Assembly (NCBI RefSeq): GCF_000308635.1
Contig: NZ_BAGD01000078.1
Coordinates: forward strand, 1 to 33,885
DNA: 33,885 bases
Reading direction: 5' to 3'
From: Nocardia otitidiscaviarum NBRC 14405
Lineage (GTDB): Bacteria; Actinomycetota; Actinomycetes; Mycobacteriales; Mycobacteriaceae
Part shown: positions 26,756 to 33,720 of the stretch, one piece after another
How positions within the stretch are numbered: position 1 is the stretch's first letter
Layout: the number at the start of each line of letters is the position of its first letter
Notes under the pieces: generated by a model
The model's input: the letters and a program-made list of their open reading frames with translations, nothing else
What the model was told of the DNA's origin: nothing
Databases searched by the model: none
Position numbers and translations under genes: made by a program

Positions 26756-26828
26756 TGCCCTCGGGAAGAATCGAACTTCCGACCCCCGCCTTATCAGGGC
26801 GGTGCTCTCACCACTGAGCTACGAAGGC
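26756..26828 (-). tRNA. tRNA-Ile (GAT)
   Basis: Minus strand. Acceptor GCCTTCG/CGAGGGC has one G-T pair and discriminator A. Anticodon stem CCGCC/GGCGG with loop CTGATAA gives GAT; the T-arm is GGAAG-TTCGATT-CTTCC. CCA is not encoded. Confidence 0.85.
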
Positions 26829-26832
26829 ATCG

Positions 26833-26905
26833 TGACCTCGGTGGGAATCGAACCCACGTCGCCCCGAGTGAGAGTCGGGGTGCCGGACCAGCACAGCACG
26901 AAGTC
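26833..26905 (-). tRNA. tRNA-Glu (CTC)
   Basis: Minus strand. Acceptor GACTTCG/CGAGGTC has one G-T pair and discriminator A. Anticodon stem CCCGA/TCGGG with loop CTCTCAC gives CTC; the T-arm is GTGGG-TTCGATT-CCCAC. The D-stem GCTG/CGGC has one T-G pair. CCA is not encoded. Confidence 0.8.
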
Positions 26906-26910
26906 AGCGG

Positions 26911-26986
26911 TGACGTAGATCGGAGTCGAACCGACGAGGGTCCTGATTGAAAGTCAGGCTGCCCATACCGACAGAGCAACTACGCC
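26911..26986 (-). tRNA. tRNA-Glu (TTC)
   Basis: Minus strand. Acceptor GGCGTAG/CTACGTC has one G-T pair and discriminator A. Anticodon stem CCTGA/TCAGG with loop CTTTCAA gives TTC; the T-arm is GTCGG-TTCGACT-CCGAT. The junction between D-stem and anticodon stem has one extra base. CCA is not encoded. Confidence 0.78.
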
Positions 26987-26991
26987 ATGCG

Positions 26992-27070
26992 TCCGGTTGG
27001 ATGGAATCGAACCACCTGCGCCCGAGGGCGGGAGGGTTACAGCCTCCGTGCACGCCATGTGCTCAACCGG
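26992..27070 (-). tRNA. tRNA-Tyr (GTA), long variable arm
   Basis: Minus strand. Acceptor CCGGTTG/CAACCGG is perfect, with discriminator A. Anticodon stem GGAGG/CCTCC with loop CTGTAAC gives GTA. The long variable arm expected of bacterial tRNA-Tyr is present (GCCC/GGGC stem). The D-arm is unusually short: a 3-bp stem with a 5-nt loop. CCA is not encoded. Confidence 0.8.
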
Positions 27071-27076
27071 TGGATC

Positions 27077-27104
27077 CGGCCCGCCCACGCGCCGAGGCGG
27101 GCCG
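27077..27104. other. 9-bp inverted repeat between tRNA-Trp and tRNA-Tyr
   Basis: CGGCCCGCC (27077-27085) pairs perfectly with GGCGGGCCG (27096-27104) across a 10-nt loop. It lies between the first two tRNAs of the array, so it could be a processing hairpin or an attenuator-like structure rather than a final terminator. Part of the 72-bp spacer; nothing else is recognised there. Confidence 0.4.
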
Positions 27105-27142
27105 AATACCCGACGCGGCCGACCTGCGCCGGACCGCGCTCG

Positions 27143-27214
27143 CACGGGCGGAGAGAATCGAACTCCCGACACGCGGTTTTGGAGACCACTGCTCTGCCAC
27201 TGAGCTACGCCCAT
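27143..27214 (-). tRNA. tRNA-Trp (CCA)
   Basis: Minus strand, first of the array. Acceptor ATGGGCG/CGCCCGT has one T-G pair and the expected discriminator G. Anticodon stem GTGGT/ACCGC with loop CTCCAAA gives CCA; the T-arm is GGGAG-TTCGATT-CTCTC. The three bases after the discriminator are CGA, so the CCA end is not encoded. Confidence 0.85.
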
Positions 27215-27301
27215 CTATACCGCTGCTCGGATGAGCTTGCGGTGTAACCACATTCGCAGGAACGCGGTACCGCAGCAACTGATTTTCCGAGCGGTGGGTT
27301 G

Positions 27302-27730
27302 TCACTGCGGTGGCGGTTCGGGTGTGTGGGCGATGTGCAGGCCGCCGCATACGATGTCGTACACCCCATGGTCGTCGAATGCGATGCGATAGTGGCGGAT
27401 ATCGCCCTTCGCCATGGAGCCGCCGTACCATTCCGCGGGGTCGAGTCGGTCGGCGCCGTTCAGCAGCTGGTCCACCAGCTCTGATTCCGCGATCCGGACA
27501 AGGCCGAACTCGAACTGATCCCGATCGGTACGCGGGTCGCCGAGATCGAAGTCGCTCCACCGGTAGGCGAGAACGGTTTCGAACGTGACCCTCGCCCACT
27601 GCGCACCTTCCGGCGCGGTACACCAGTGCATTTCGACCGTGGTCGGATTGCCCGCTGGCTGATTCAGGACCCGCACCACGGGCGGGTCGGCCCATCCCGT
27701 CGTCACACTCGCGGACGTACTGTCGCTCAC
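27302..27730 (-). CDS. Hypothetical protein, 142 residues
   Basis: I do not recognise the family. From GTG 27730 the protein reads as a mixed alpha/beta soluble domain: VVRVLNQPAGNPTTVEMHWC, ARVTFETVLAYRWSDFDLG, QFEFGLVRIAESELVDQLLNG, then DIRHYRIAFDDHGVYDIVCG and a Pro-rich end. There is no signal peptide or membrane segment. The start is uncertain because no ribosome site precedes the GTG; the frame is open much further upstream but overlaps the divergent FchA-like gene. The regular strand pattern and conserved-looking Trp residues suggest a real gene. It lies 87 bp beyond the tRNA array and is transcribed toward it. Confidence 0.65.
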   Translation of the reverse strand: MSDSTSASVTTGWADPPVVRVLNQPAGNPTTVEMHWCTAPEGAQWARVTFETVLAYRWSDFDLGDPRTDRDQFEFGLVRIAESELVDQLLNGADRLDPAEWYGGSMAKGDIRHYRIAFDDHGVYDIVCGGLHIAHTPEPPPQ

Positions 27731-27919
27731 CCGACAACCATAAGCACCGTCATCGAGAGGTGCCCAAAGCCGCCCGCAAGATCCCGACCACCGTCGTCCA
27801 CGCATCGACGGCAATAGCACCGGCGCGACTTGGGTGCGCGGAATGCTTCGAGGTCGAGGCCCGGTAGCGTAGGGCGCGAAAGTTCGCTCACGGTACGACT
27901 CCCCGGGAGGGCATCGCTC

Positions 27920-28570
27920 ATGACTCAGGACACCGCGCAGGACATCGCCTCGTTCGGTGACTCGACACTGCAGGGGTACCTGGATCAGCTGGCCGCCAAG
28001 GTGCCCGCGCCCGGTGGCGGCGCGGTCGCGGCGTTGCATGCCGCCCAGGGGGCGGCGCTGGTCGCCATGGTGGCGCGGTACACGACGCGAGCCAAGGATG
28101 CCGAGCATCGGCCCGCCGTGGATCGGATCATCACCGCCGCGGATTCCGCTCGAGCGCGGGCGCTGGAGTTGGCCGATGCCGATGCCGAGGCGTTCACGGC
28201 CGTCGGCAATGCGTACAAGCTGCCCAAGGACACCGAAGAGGAGCAGGCCGCACGGACCGAGGCGATCACCGCGGCGTTGCTGGGTGCGGCGCGGGTGCCC
28301 GCCGATGTGGTGGCCGTGGCGGATGAGATCATCTCCCTCGCCGCCGAGCTGCTGCCGATCGGCAATCCCAATGTGGTCACCGATATCGGTGCGGCCGCCG
28401 ACTGCGCGCGGGCGGCGGCTGCCACCTCGCAGCTGAATATCGCCATCAATGTCGCCTCGCTGGGAGCGGGGGCGGGCAGCGAGTTCGAGCCGGTGCTCAC
28501 CCAGATCGACGAGCTCACCGCCCGCGCCGACGCCGTGCACGACGACGTGGTCGCGGCCATCAACAAATAA
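27920..28570 (+). CDS. Cyclodeaminase/cyclohydrolase family protein (FchA-like)
   Basis: A 216-residue helical protein of the FTCD_C family, which includes formimino-THF cyclodeaminase and the methenyl-THF cyclohydrolase FchA. The hallmark AAKVPAPGGGAVAALHAAQGAAL (about 23-45) contains the conserved P-x-PGGG motif; a further segment, GNPNVVTDIGAAADCARAA, lies near 153-171. The ATG at 27920 has GGGAGGG 8 nt upstream. As a stand-alone FTCD_C protein without a glutamate formiminotransferase partner it is most likely a methenyl-THF cyclohydrolase or cyclodeaminase. A FolD gene lacking the catalytic lysine lies 1.0 kb downstream on the other strand, so this protein may supply the missing cyclohydrolase step. 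Confidence 0.83.
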   Translation: MTQDTAQDIASFGDSTLQGYLDQLAAKVPAPGGGAVAALHAAQGAALVAMVARYTTRAKDAEHRPAVDRIITAADSARARALELADADAEAFTAVGNAYKLPKDTEEEQAARTEAITAALLGAARVPADVVAVADEIISLAAELLPIGNPNVVTDIGAAADCARAAAATSQLNIAINVASLGAGAGSEFEPVLTQIDELTARADAVHDDVVAAINK

Positions 28571-28632
28571 GGTCGAACACGCGTTCGCCCACCGGGACCG
28601 ATCCGGTCCGCGACCGGTGAGCATTCCATCTC

Positions 28633-28666
28633 ATCGCCCGGCGGTGCACTAGCACCGCCGGGCGAT
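28633..28666. terminator. Perfect 15-bp hairpin after the FchA-like gene
   Basis: ATCGCCCGGCGGTGC (28633-28647) pairs perfectly with 28652-28666 around the loop ACTA, 63 bp after the stop. It is followed by CGTGTTAG, without a real U-tract. Confidence 0.8.
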
Positions 28667-28785
28667 CGTGTTAGAGCACCACGCCGCCGGGTAGGTCACG
28701 AACAGAGAACTTTTCTCGCTGGTCTTGATCATGAAGCCATAGGCTGGTGATCCGAGAGCACACCATCCTCGAAAGGGGTGGAAAC

Positions 28786-29535
28786 ATGCGGAACGCGATT
28801 CGCTATCTGTTCCTCGCGACCGTGGTCGCGGCATTGACCGCCTTCGGGTCGGGGCTCGCCGCGGCGGCGATCATCCGGCCCACCGTCCCTGCGGTGCAGG
28901 CGATTTCACCGGGCGCGGGGGAAACGGTCGGTATCGCCGCACCCGTGCGGGTGCAGTTCGCACAACCGGTCGAGAACCGCACGCGCGCAGAGCAATCGGT
29001 GAGCATTCGAGCGGGAACCGAACTGGCGGGCAGCTTCTCGTGGCAGAGCGACCGCGAGCTGACCTGGACGCCCGAGGGATTCCTCCCGGCGTCGACCCCC
29101 ATCTCGGTGTCCGCGGGCACCGCGCGCACCGAGTTCAACACCAATGCCGGGGTGACCGCCGAGGGCAATATGTCGAACCACACCTTCACGGTGAGTATCG
29201 GTGGGGTCCCGGTGCGCACCATCCCCGCCTCCTTCGGCAAACCCGGCTGGGAGACGCCCACCGGCACCTTCCCCGTGCTGGAGAAGTTCCGGAGCATCGT
29301 CTTCGACTCCCGCACCATCGGCATCCCGCTGAACTCGCCGGAGGGCTATCTGATCGACGGTGAGTACGCCGAGCGCCTGACCTGGAGCGGAGTCTTCGTT
29401 CATTCCGCCCCGTGGTCGGTGGATTCGCAGGGTTACGCGAACGTCAGCCACGGCTGCATCAACCTGCCACCGGCCGACGCCGCCTGGTACTACGAGAATG
29501 TGAGCGTGGGCGACCCGGTGTATCTGCACTGGTGA
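28786..29535 (+). CDS. L,D-transpeptidase (YkuD) with Ig-like domain
   Basis: A 249-residue exported cell-wall enzyme that makes 3-3 cross-links in peptidoglycan or attaches proteins to it. The ATG at 28786 follows AAAGGGGTGG. Residues about 5-27 form a signal peptide without a lipobox cysteine. An Ig-like domain (about 30-120, with SPGAGETVGIAAPVRVQF and DRELTWTPEGFLPASTPISV) is followed by the YkuD catalytic domain (about 125-249), whose active site is His222 and Cys224 in VSHGCINLPPADA. HSAPW (about 204-208) is the other conserved catalytic-domain piece. This layout is that of the mycobacterial/nocardial Ldt enzymes, but with only one Ig-like domain recognisable. It is probably monocistronic and convergent with folD. 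Confidence 0.9.
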   Translation: MRNAIRYLFLATVVAALTAFGSGLAAAAIIRPTVPAVQAISPGAGETVGIAAPVRVQFAQPVENRTRAEQSVSIRAGTELAGSFSWQSDRELTWTPEGFLPASTPISVSAGTARTEFNTNAGVTAEGNMSNHTFTVSIGGVPVRTIPASFGKPGWETPTGTFPVLEKFRSIVFDSRTIGIPLNSPEGYLIDGEYAERLTWSGVFVHSAPWSVDSQGYANVSHGCINLPPADAAWYYENVSVGDPVYLHW

Positions 29536-29574
29536 CGCCCGGGCACACGACAGCCAGCCAGATACCGCGGAGTC

Positions 29575-29604
29575 ACACCCGGGCCGGACCTCCGGGCCGG
29601 GTGT
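29575..29604. terminator. Convergent hairpin, 13-bp stem with one mismatch
   Basis: 29575-29587 (ACACCCGGGCCGG) pairs with 29592-29604 (CCGGGCCGGGTGT) with one internal mismatch and the loop ACCT. It lies between the stops of the L,D-transpeptidase and folD genes. Confidence 0.7.
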
Positions 29605-29609
29605 CGCGG

Positions 29610-30458
29610 TCAGCGGGCGTTCTCGGCGGCCTGCACCACGTGCCGCATGAGCAGCGCGGTGGTCACCGGACCGACGCCGCCGGGGACCGGGCTCAGCGCG
29701 GCGGCCTTGCCGGTGACAGCCGCGGCGTCCACATCGCCGGTGATGGACCCGTCCTCGCCCTCATTGGTGCCCACGTCGATGACCACGGCCCCCTCGCGCA
29801 CATGCTCGGCCTTGATCAATCCGGCCCGCCCGACGGCCGCGACCACCACATCGGCGGCCGAGGTCACGCCCGGCAGATCGGTGGTGCGCGAATGGCACAC
29901 GGTGACGGTGGCGTTCTCCGCCAGCAGCAGTTGCGCGAGCGGCTTGCCCACCACATTGGAGCGGCCCACCACCGCGACATGCTTGCCGGACAGTGCGACG
30001 CCGTGATGCTTCGCCAGTTCCACCACGGCCTCGGAGGTCGCGGGCGGGAAGCCCGGCAGGCCGGTGGCCAGCAGGCCGAGTGACAGCGGGCTGACGCCGT
30101 CCACGTCCTTGGCGGCGATGATCGCGGGGCTCACGTCGTCGAGGCCGACACCCTTGGGCAGCGGGGTCTGCAGCATGATGGCGTCCACGCTCGGATCGGC
30201 CGAGAGTTCCACCAGCTTCGCGCGAATATCGGCCGCCGTCGCGTCTACCCCGAGTTCGATGTTCTCGCAGGCGATTCCATTGCGTTCGGCGGCGCGGTTG
30301 AGCGACTTCACATACCAGGCGCTGGCCGGATCGTCATTGGCGACCACCAGGGCCAGGCGCGGTGCGGCACCGGTGCCCGCGAGTGCGGCGGCGCGCTGCT
30401 TGGTGTCGGCATTGATGGCGGCGGCGAGTTCCTTGCCGGTCAGCGAAGTCGTATCCAC
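29610..30458 (-). CDS. folD: FolD, methylene-THF dehydrogenase with substituted catalytic lysine
   Basis: A 282-residue FolD-family protein. The family normally has two activities, NADP-dependent methylene-THF dehydrogenase and methenyl-THF cyclohydrolase. Family motifs are present: SAWYVKSLNRAAERNGI (47-62), LQTPLPKG, KDVDG, VVGRSNVVGKPLAQLL (NADP) and PVPGGVGPVTTALLM near the end. The catalytic lysine of the Y-V-x-x-K motif should be residue 53; the sequence is YVKSL, so it is leucine, while Tyr49, the Gln of LQTPLP and the Asp of DVDG remain. The equivalent lysine (Lys56 in human MTHFD1) is essential for the cyclohydrolase step. The VDG is also followed by Val-Ser rather than Phe-His/Cys. 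The GTG at 30458 has no strong ribosome site. Dehydrogenase activity may be retained; an FchA-like gene nearby could supply cyclohydrolase. Confidence 0.85.
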   Translation of the reverse strand: MDTTSLTGKELAAAINADTKQRAAALAGTGAAPRLALVVANDDPASAWYVKSLNRAAERNGIACENIELGVDATAADIRAKLVELSADPSVDAIMLQTPLPKGVGLDDVSPAIIAAKDVDGVSPLSLGLLATGLPGFPPATSEAVVELAKHHGVALSGKHVAVVGRSNVVGKPLAQLLLAENATVTVCHSRTTDLPGVTSAADVVVAAVGRAGLIKAEHVREGAVVIDVGTNEGEDGSITGDVDAAAVTGKAAALSPVPGGVGPVTTALLMRHVVQAAENAR

Positions 30459-30654
30459 GGGGGTACAGCCTATCGCGCGACCGCATCCCGGCCCCCGTTC
30501 CCCTCCGCGTGGAGCTCCAAACCCGGAATTTCACTGTGGCAAATCCCCGACCGACGCGCTGGACAGTCGTATCGTGTCCCCATTCGGCTTCGAGCCAATA
30601 GTCAGCAAGCAGTGCGTGTGAGACCTCGTTCGTTCGCGGAAAGGTGTCGTTGCG

Positions 30655-31515
30655 GTGCAGAAAGCAAGGCGTTTACCCTCCCTGGTCGTGGCCGCCGCGG
30701 CCGCGCTCACCATCTTCGGATCGCCGGTGGCCATGGCCGAACCGGGACCCCTCTACAACTCGGCACAGAGCAATTTCGTCAATGGCGACGACGCGGCGGG
30801 GCTGGAGGACCTGCGCCGCCTGCTCGCCGAGGCCCCCGATGACGCCGAAGCGTTGGCGCTGCAGGCGGTCTGGTCGGATTACACCGGTGACCTCGTCACC
30901 CGGGAGGCGGCGCTGCTGCGGTTGAACGCCGTCAATCCGCGCCTGGCCGACGGTGTGCGGACCATCTTCCGGGCCGTGGCCGCCGCGGTGGGCACCCTGC
31001 CCAATCCGATTCCCGCCATCGCGGGACCGCAGACCGGCATCGTGGTGCTCGGTTACGGCCTGCTGCCCGACGGCGCGATGCGGCCCGAACTGGTGAACCG
31101 CATGCAGGCGGCCTGGTTGCAGGCCATCGCCTCGCCGCTCTCCCCGATCGTGGTGACCGGCGGCAATCCGCGCAACGGGATCACCGAGGCGGCAGCCATG
31201 GAACGCTGGCTGCTCGATCGCGGCATTCCGGGCAGCCGGATCATGGCAGAGCATCGGGCCGGATCCACCGTCGGCAATGCCCTGCACGCCTCGAAGATGC
31301 TGCGCGACGCGGGCGCGACCAGCGCCATCGTGGTGACCTCCCCCAACCACATTCGCCGCGCGGTCGCCGACTTCATCGTGGCGGGCATCCCCGTGGTCGG
31401 GGCCACCACCTCCCTGGAACAGCTCGTCTCCCAACTCCCCCCGCCCAACCGCGCCGCCCAGCGCGGCATCTACCTCGACGCCACCCGCACCCTGCTGCTG
31501 CCGGCGCAGCGGTAG
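30655..31515 (+). CDS. Exported YdcF/ElyC/SanA-like protein (DUF218)
   Basis: A 286-residue protein with an N-terminal signal (about 5-28, SLVVAAAAALTIFGSPVAMA). This is followed by about 85 residues with a TPR-like helical pattern (SAQSNFVNGDDAAGLEDLRR, ALALQAVWSDYTGDLVTREA) and then a DUF218 domain (about 120-270): GIVVLGYGLLPDG, PELVNRMQAA, PIVVTGG, TEAAAMERWLLDRGIP, EHRAGSTVGNALHA and IVVTSPNHIRRA. DUF218 proteins act in envelope or cell-wall metabolism in other bacteria, but their reaction is uncertain. The GTG at 30655 is preceded by GGAAAGG at 10 nt. It stands alone; a strong hairpin follows the stop. Confidence 0.82.
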   Translation: MQKARRLPSLVVAAAAALTIFGSPVAMAEPGPLYNSAQSNFVNGDDAAGLEDLRRLLAEAPDDAEALALQAVWSDYTGDLVTREAALLRLNAVNPRLADGVRTIFRAVAAAVGTLPNPIPAIAGPQTGIVVLGYGLLPDGAMRPELVNRMQAAWLQAIASPLSPIVVTGGNPRNGITEAAAMERWLLDRGIPGSRIMAEHRAGSTVGNALHASKMLRDAGATSAIVVTSPNHIRRAVADFIVAGIPVVGATTSLEQLVSQLPPPNRAAQRGIYLDATRTLLLPAQR

Positions 31516-31539
31516 GCGGGGCGAGGCGAGAATGACGTC

Positions 31540-31573
31540 GGTGTCCCCGGGTCCGGATGGTCCCGGGGACACC
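31540..31573 (+). terminator. 12-bp perfect hairpin after the DUF218 gene
   Basis: GGTGTCCCCGGG (31540-31551) pairs with 31562-31573 around a 10-nt loop, 24 bp after the stop. An alternative inner fold (GGG...CCC) is possible. There is no U-tract. Confidence 0.75.
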
Positions 31574-32009
31574 TCGTTCACGGCCAGCGAAGCCCGGACG
31601 CGCGCCGCCGCGCATCCCCGGACCCCGCTCGGTGCGGTGGCACGGGGACCCGGCGGAGAGCGCATGCCCGCACTCCCAACCATGATTCACCGCCCGCGTC
31701 ACAGCCGCCCCGGGGCCCGTCGGCCGCGCTGGTTGGTCGAACGGGCCTGTCCGGGGCGGACGGCAACCTCGACGTCGGACCGGCCGACCCGTGGCGGCGT
31801 GATCGGCGTGGTCGGTTCGGCAAGACCGTTGGTTCACCGGTGTCCGGCGACACGACCGGTTCGGCGACGAGCCGGTCCTACCTACGAACCGCGCTGATGC
31901 GGCGGGCCAGCCCGACCGACGAGACAGGGCCGATCGGCGAGCAGTCCGGCCCGGCGAGGCATCGCGATCGGCCCGCCCAGGAGACAGCGCGATCCGGCGA
32001 GTCGGCACA
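31574..32009. other. Intergenic region, no gene recognised
   Basis: About 430 bp between the hairpin and the methyltransferase gene. Open frames cross it on both strands, but they have arginine/proline-rich translations and no ribosome sites. The last 90 bp hold two related blocks, GAGACAGGGCCGATCGGCGAG (from 31920) and GAGACAGCGCGATCCGGCGAG (from 31980), and several GACCGGC-like motifs. It presumably holds the promoter of the methyltransferase/HAD operon. Confidence 0.5.
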
Positions 32010-32897
32010 ATGGACCGAATGGTTGCCGTGCGTTTCGATGAGCTGGTGGCGCGATTGCGGGCGGCGGGGTGTGTGTTCGCCGAGGACGAGGCGAGGTTGC
32101 TGGTCGGCGCCGCTGCGGATGCCGAGCGTCTGGACGCGCTGGTAGCGCGCCGGGTTTCGGGGGTGCCACTGGAGTACGTGCTGGGGTGGGTGGAGTTTCG
32201 GGGGGTGCGGGTGAGGGTGGCGGAGGGGGTGTTCGTGCCGCGGCAGCGGAGCGGATATCTCGTCGAGCAGGCGGTGAAGTTGGCGCGAGCACGGGTCGGC
32301 GGGGCGGCACAGACGGCGCGGCCCGCGAGCGCGCACGGAATGCCACCGGTTACGAGTGAAGCGGTCGAGGTCGTTGCGGTGGATATGTGTTGCGGGTGTG
32401 GAGCGCTCGGCTTGGCGTTCACGACAGAGCTTGCCGCCGAGGGCATTTCAGTGGAGTTGGCGGCGGCCGATATCGAGCCCGGGGCGGTGGCGTGCGCGCG
32501 GCGAAACCTCGAGGTGTTGCGGGCGAGGGTATTTCAGGGTGACCTGTTCGCGGCACTGCCCGGGGAGCTGGCGGGGCGGGTGGATGTGCTACTCGCGAAT
32601 ACGCCGTATGTGCCCTCCGAGGCGATTGCGGGGATGCCGCCGGAGGCGCGGGAGTACGAGCCCCTGTCGGCGCTGGACGGCGGTGCGGACGGCCTCGATA
32701 TCTTCCGGCGGGTCGCGGCGGCGGCTCCGGAGTGGCTGACTCCGGGTGGGCATGTGCTGGTGGAGACGAGTGCCGGACAGGCCGAGACTGCGGTGGGGAT
32801 TCTTACCGCGCACGGCCTGACGCCCAAGGTCGCCGCGGACGAGGAATCGGGCGCGACCGTCGTGATCGGTTCGCTGGCCGGTAGCGTGGACGTGTGA
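32010..32897 (+). CDS. PrmC/HemK-related protein-glutamine N5-methyltransferase homologue
   Basis: A 295-residue SAM-dependent methyltransferase. The N-terminal helical domain (to about 75) has the PrmC pattern RVSGVPLEYVLGWVEFRG, then VFVPRQRS. The SAM-binding core starts near residue 120 (VVAVDMCCGCGALGLAF), and the substrate motif NTPYVPSEAIAGMPPEAREYEP is near 198-220. PrmC itself, which methylates release factors, has NPPY; here it is NTPY, and the sequence fits the PrmC-related family (TIGR03704), whose substrate is unknown to me. MCCGCGALG replaces the usual D-x-G-x-GSG. The start is ATG 32010 or ATG 32019; neither has a strong ribosome site. It overlaps the HAD gene by 4 nt (GTGA), so they form an operon. 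Confidence 0.85.
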   Translation: MDRMVAVRFDELVARLRAAGCVFAEDEARLLVGAAADAERLDALVARRVSGVPLEYVLGWVEFRGVRVRVAEGVFVPRQRSGYLVEQAVKLARARVGGAAQTARPASAHGMPPVTSEAVEVVAVDMCCGCGALGLAFTTELAAEGISVELAAADIEPGAVACARRNLEVLRARVFQGDLFAALPGELAGRVDVLLANTPYVPSEAIAGMPPEAREYEPLSALDGGADGLDIFRRVAAAAPEWLTPGGHVLVETSAGQAETAVGILTAHGLTPKVAADEESGATVVIGSLAGSVDV

Positions 32898-33583
32898 CTG
32901 TTCGCGGCATCCTCTTCGATGTCGACGACACCCTCGTCGACTATTCGGCCACCGCGCGCGCCGGAATTCTCGCGCATCTGGCGGCGGAGGGGCTACTGGA
33001 CCGGTTCGAGTCCGCCGAACACGCCGTGGCGCTGTGGAAGGAACTCGAGGAGCGGGAGTATCCGCGCTACCTCGCCGGTGAACTGACCTTCACCGGGCAG
33101 CAGGAATTGCGGTCGGAGCTGCTGCTGGCCCATATCGGCGCGTCCACCGACGATCCCCGCGCCTGGTTCGACCGCTATGTCGCGCTACGCGACACCACCT
33201 GGGCGGCCTTCCCGGATGCCGAACCGCTGCTGTCCGCCCTCACCGGCCGCATCGCGGTGGGCGTGGTGTCGAATTCCTCGCGGTCCCACCAGGTCGGCAA
33301 GCTGCGCACCGTGGGCCTGCTCCCCCATTTCGGCGAGGCCGTGCTGTGTTCGGCCGAATTCGGCACGCCCAAACCGCGTCCCGATATCTTCCTGGCGGGC
33401 TGTGAACTGCTCGGCCTGCCGCCGCAACAGGTCGCCTATGTAGGTGACCGCTGGGATGTGGACGGTGTGGGCGCACGCGACGCCGGGCTGCACGCCTACT
33501 GGTTGAACCGCGCGGCGGCGGGCACCACTGTACGGGACGGCGTCACGGTCATCCACTCGCTGACCTCGCTGTCCACACTCTGA
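32894..33583 (+). CDS. HAD superfamily hydrolase, subfamily IA
   Basis: A 229-residue hydrolase with all four HAD motifs: the nucleophile Asp9 and acid Asp11 in FDVDDTLVDY; Ser in VVSNSSRSH (about 123-131); Lys in GTPKPRPDIF (about 155-164); and VGDRWDVDGVGARDAG (about 182-197). The helical cap between motifs I and II is typical of phosphatases acting on small phosphorylated metabolites, such as phosphoglycolate or nucleotides; the actual substrate is unknown. The start GTG at 32894 overlaps the methyltransferase stop, indicating translational coupling. A convergent hairpin follows. Confidence 0.88.
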   Translation: MTVRGILFDVDDTLVDYSATARAGILAHLAAEGLLDRFESAEHAVALWKELEEREYPRYLAGELTFTGQQELRSELLLAHIGASTDDPRAWFDRYVALRDTTWAAFPDAEPLLSALTGRIAVGVVSNSSRSHQVGKLRTVGLLPHFGEAVLCSAEFGTPKPRPDIFLAGCELLGLPPQQVAYVGDRWDVDGVGARDAGLHAYWLNRAAAGTTVRDGVTVIHSLTSLSTL

Positions 33584-33608
33584 GAAGCCACCCACGCACC
33601 CGCGCCAT

Positions 33609-33637
33609 CGTGGCCGGAGCATCGTGAACCGGCCACG
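33609..33637. terminator. Convergent hairpin, 9-bp stem
   Basis: CGTGGCCGG (33609-33617) pairs perfectly with CCGGCCACG (33629-33637) across an 11-nt loop, between the stops of the HAD gene (plus) and the AraC-family gene (minus). Confidence 0.6.
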
Positions 33638-33720
33638 GCTAGGCGCCGGACGAACGCGCGACAGCGCCCAGATGATCTCGGGCCGTGTGAAGTCGCCTGC
33701 AGCAATGTGCGAACTGGGCT

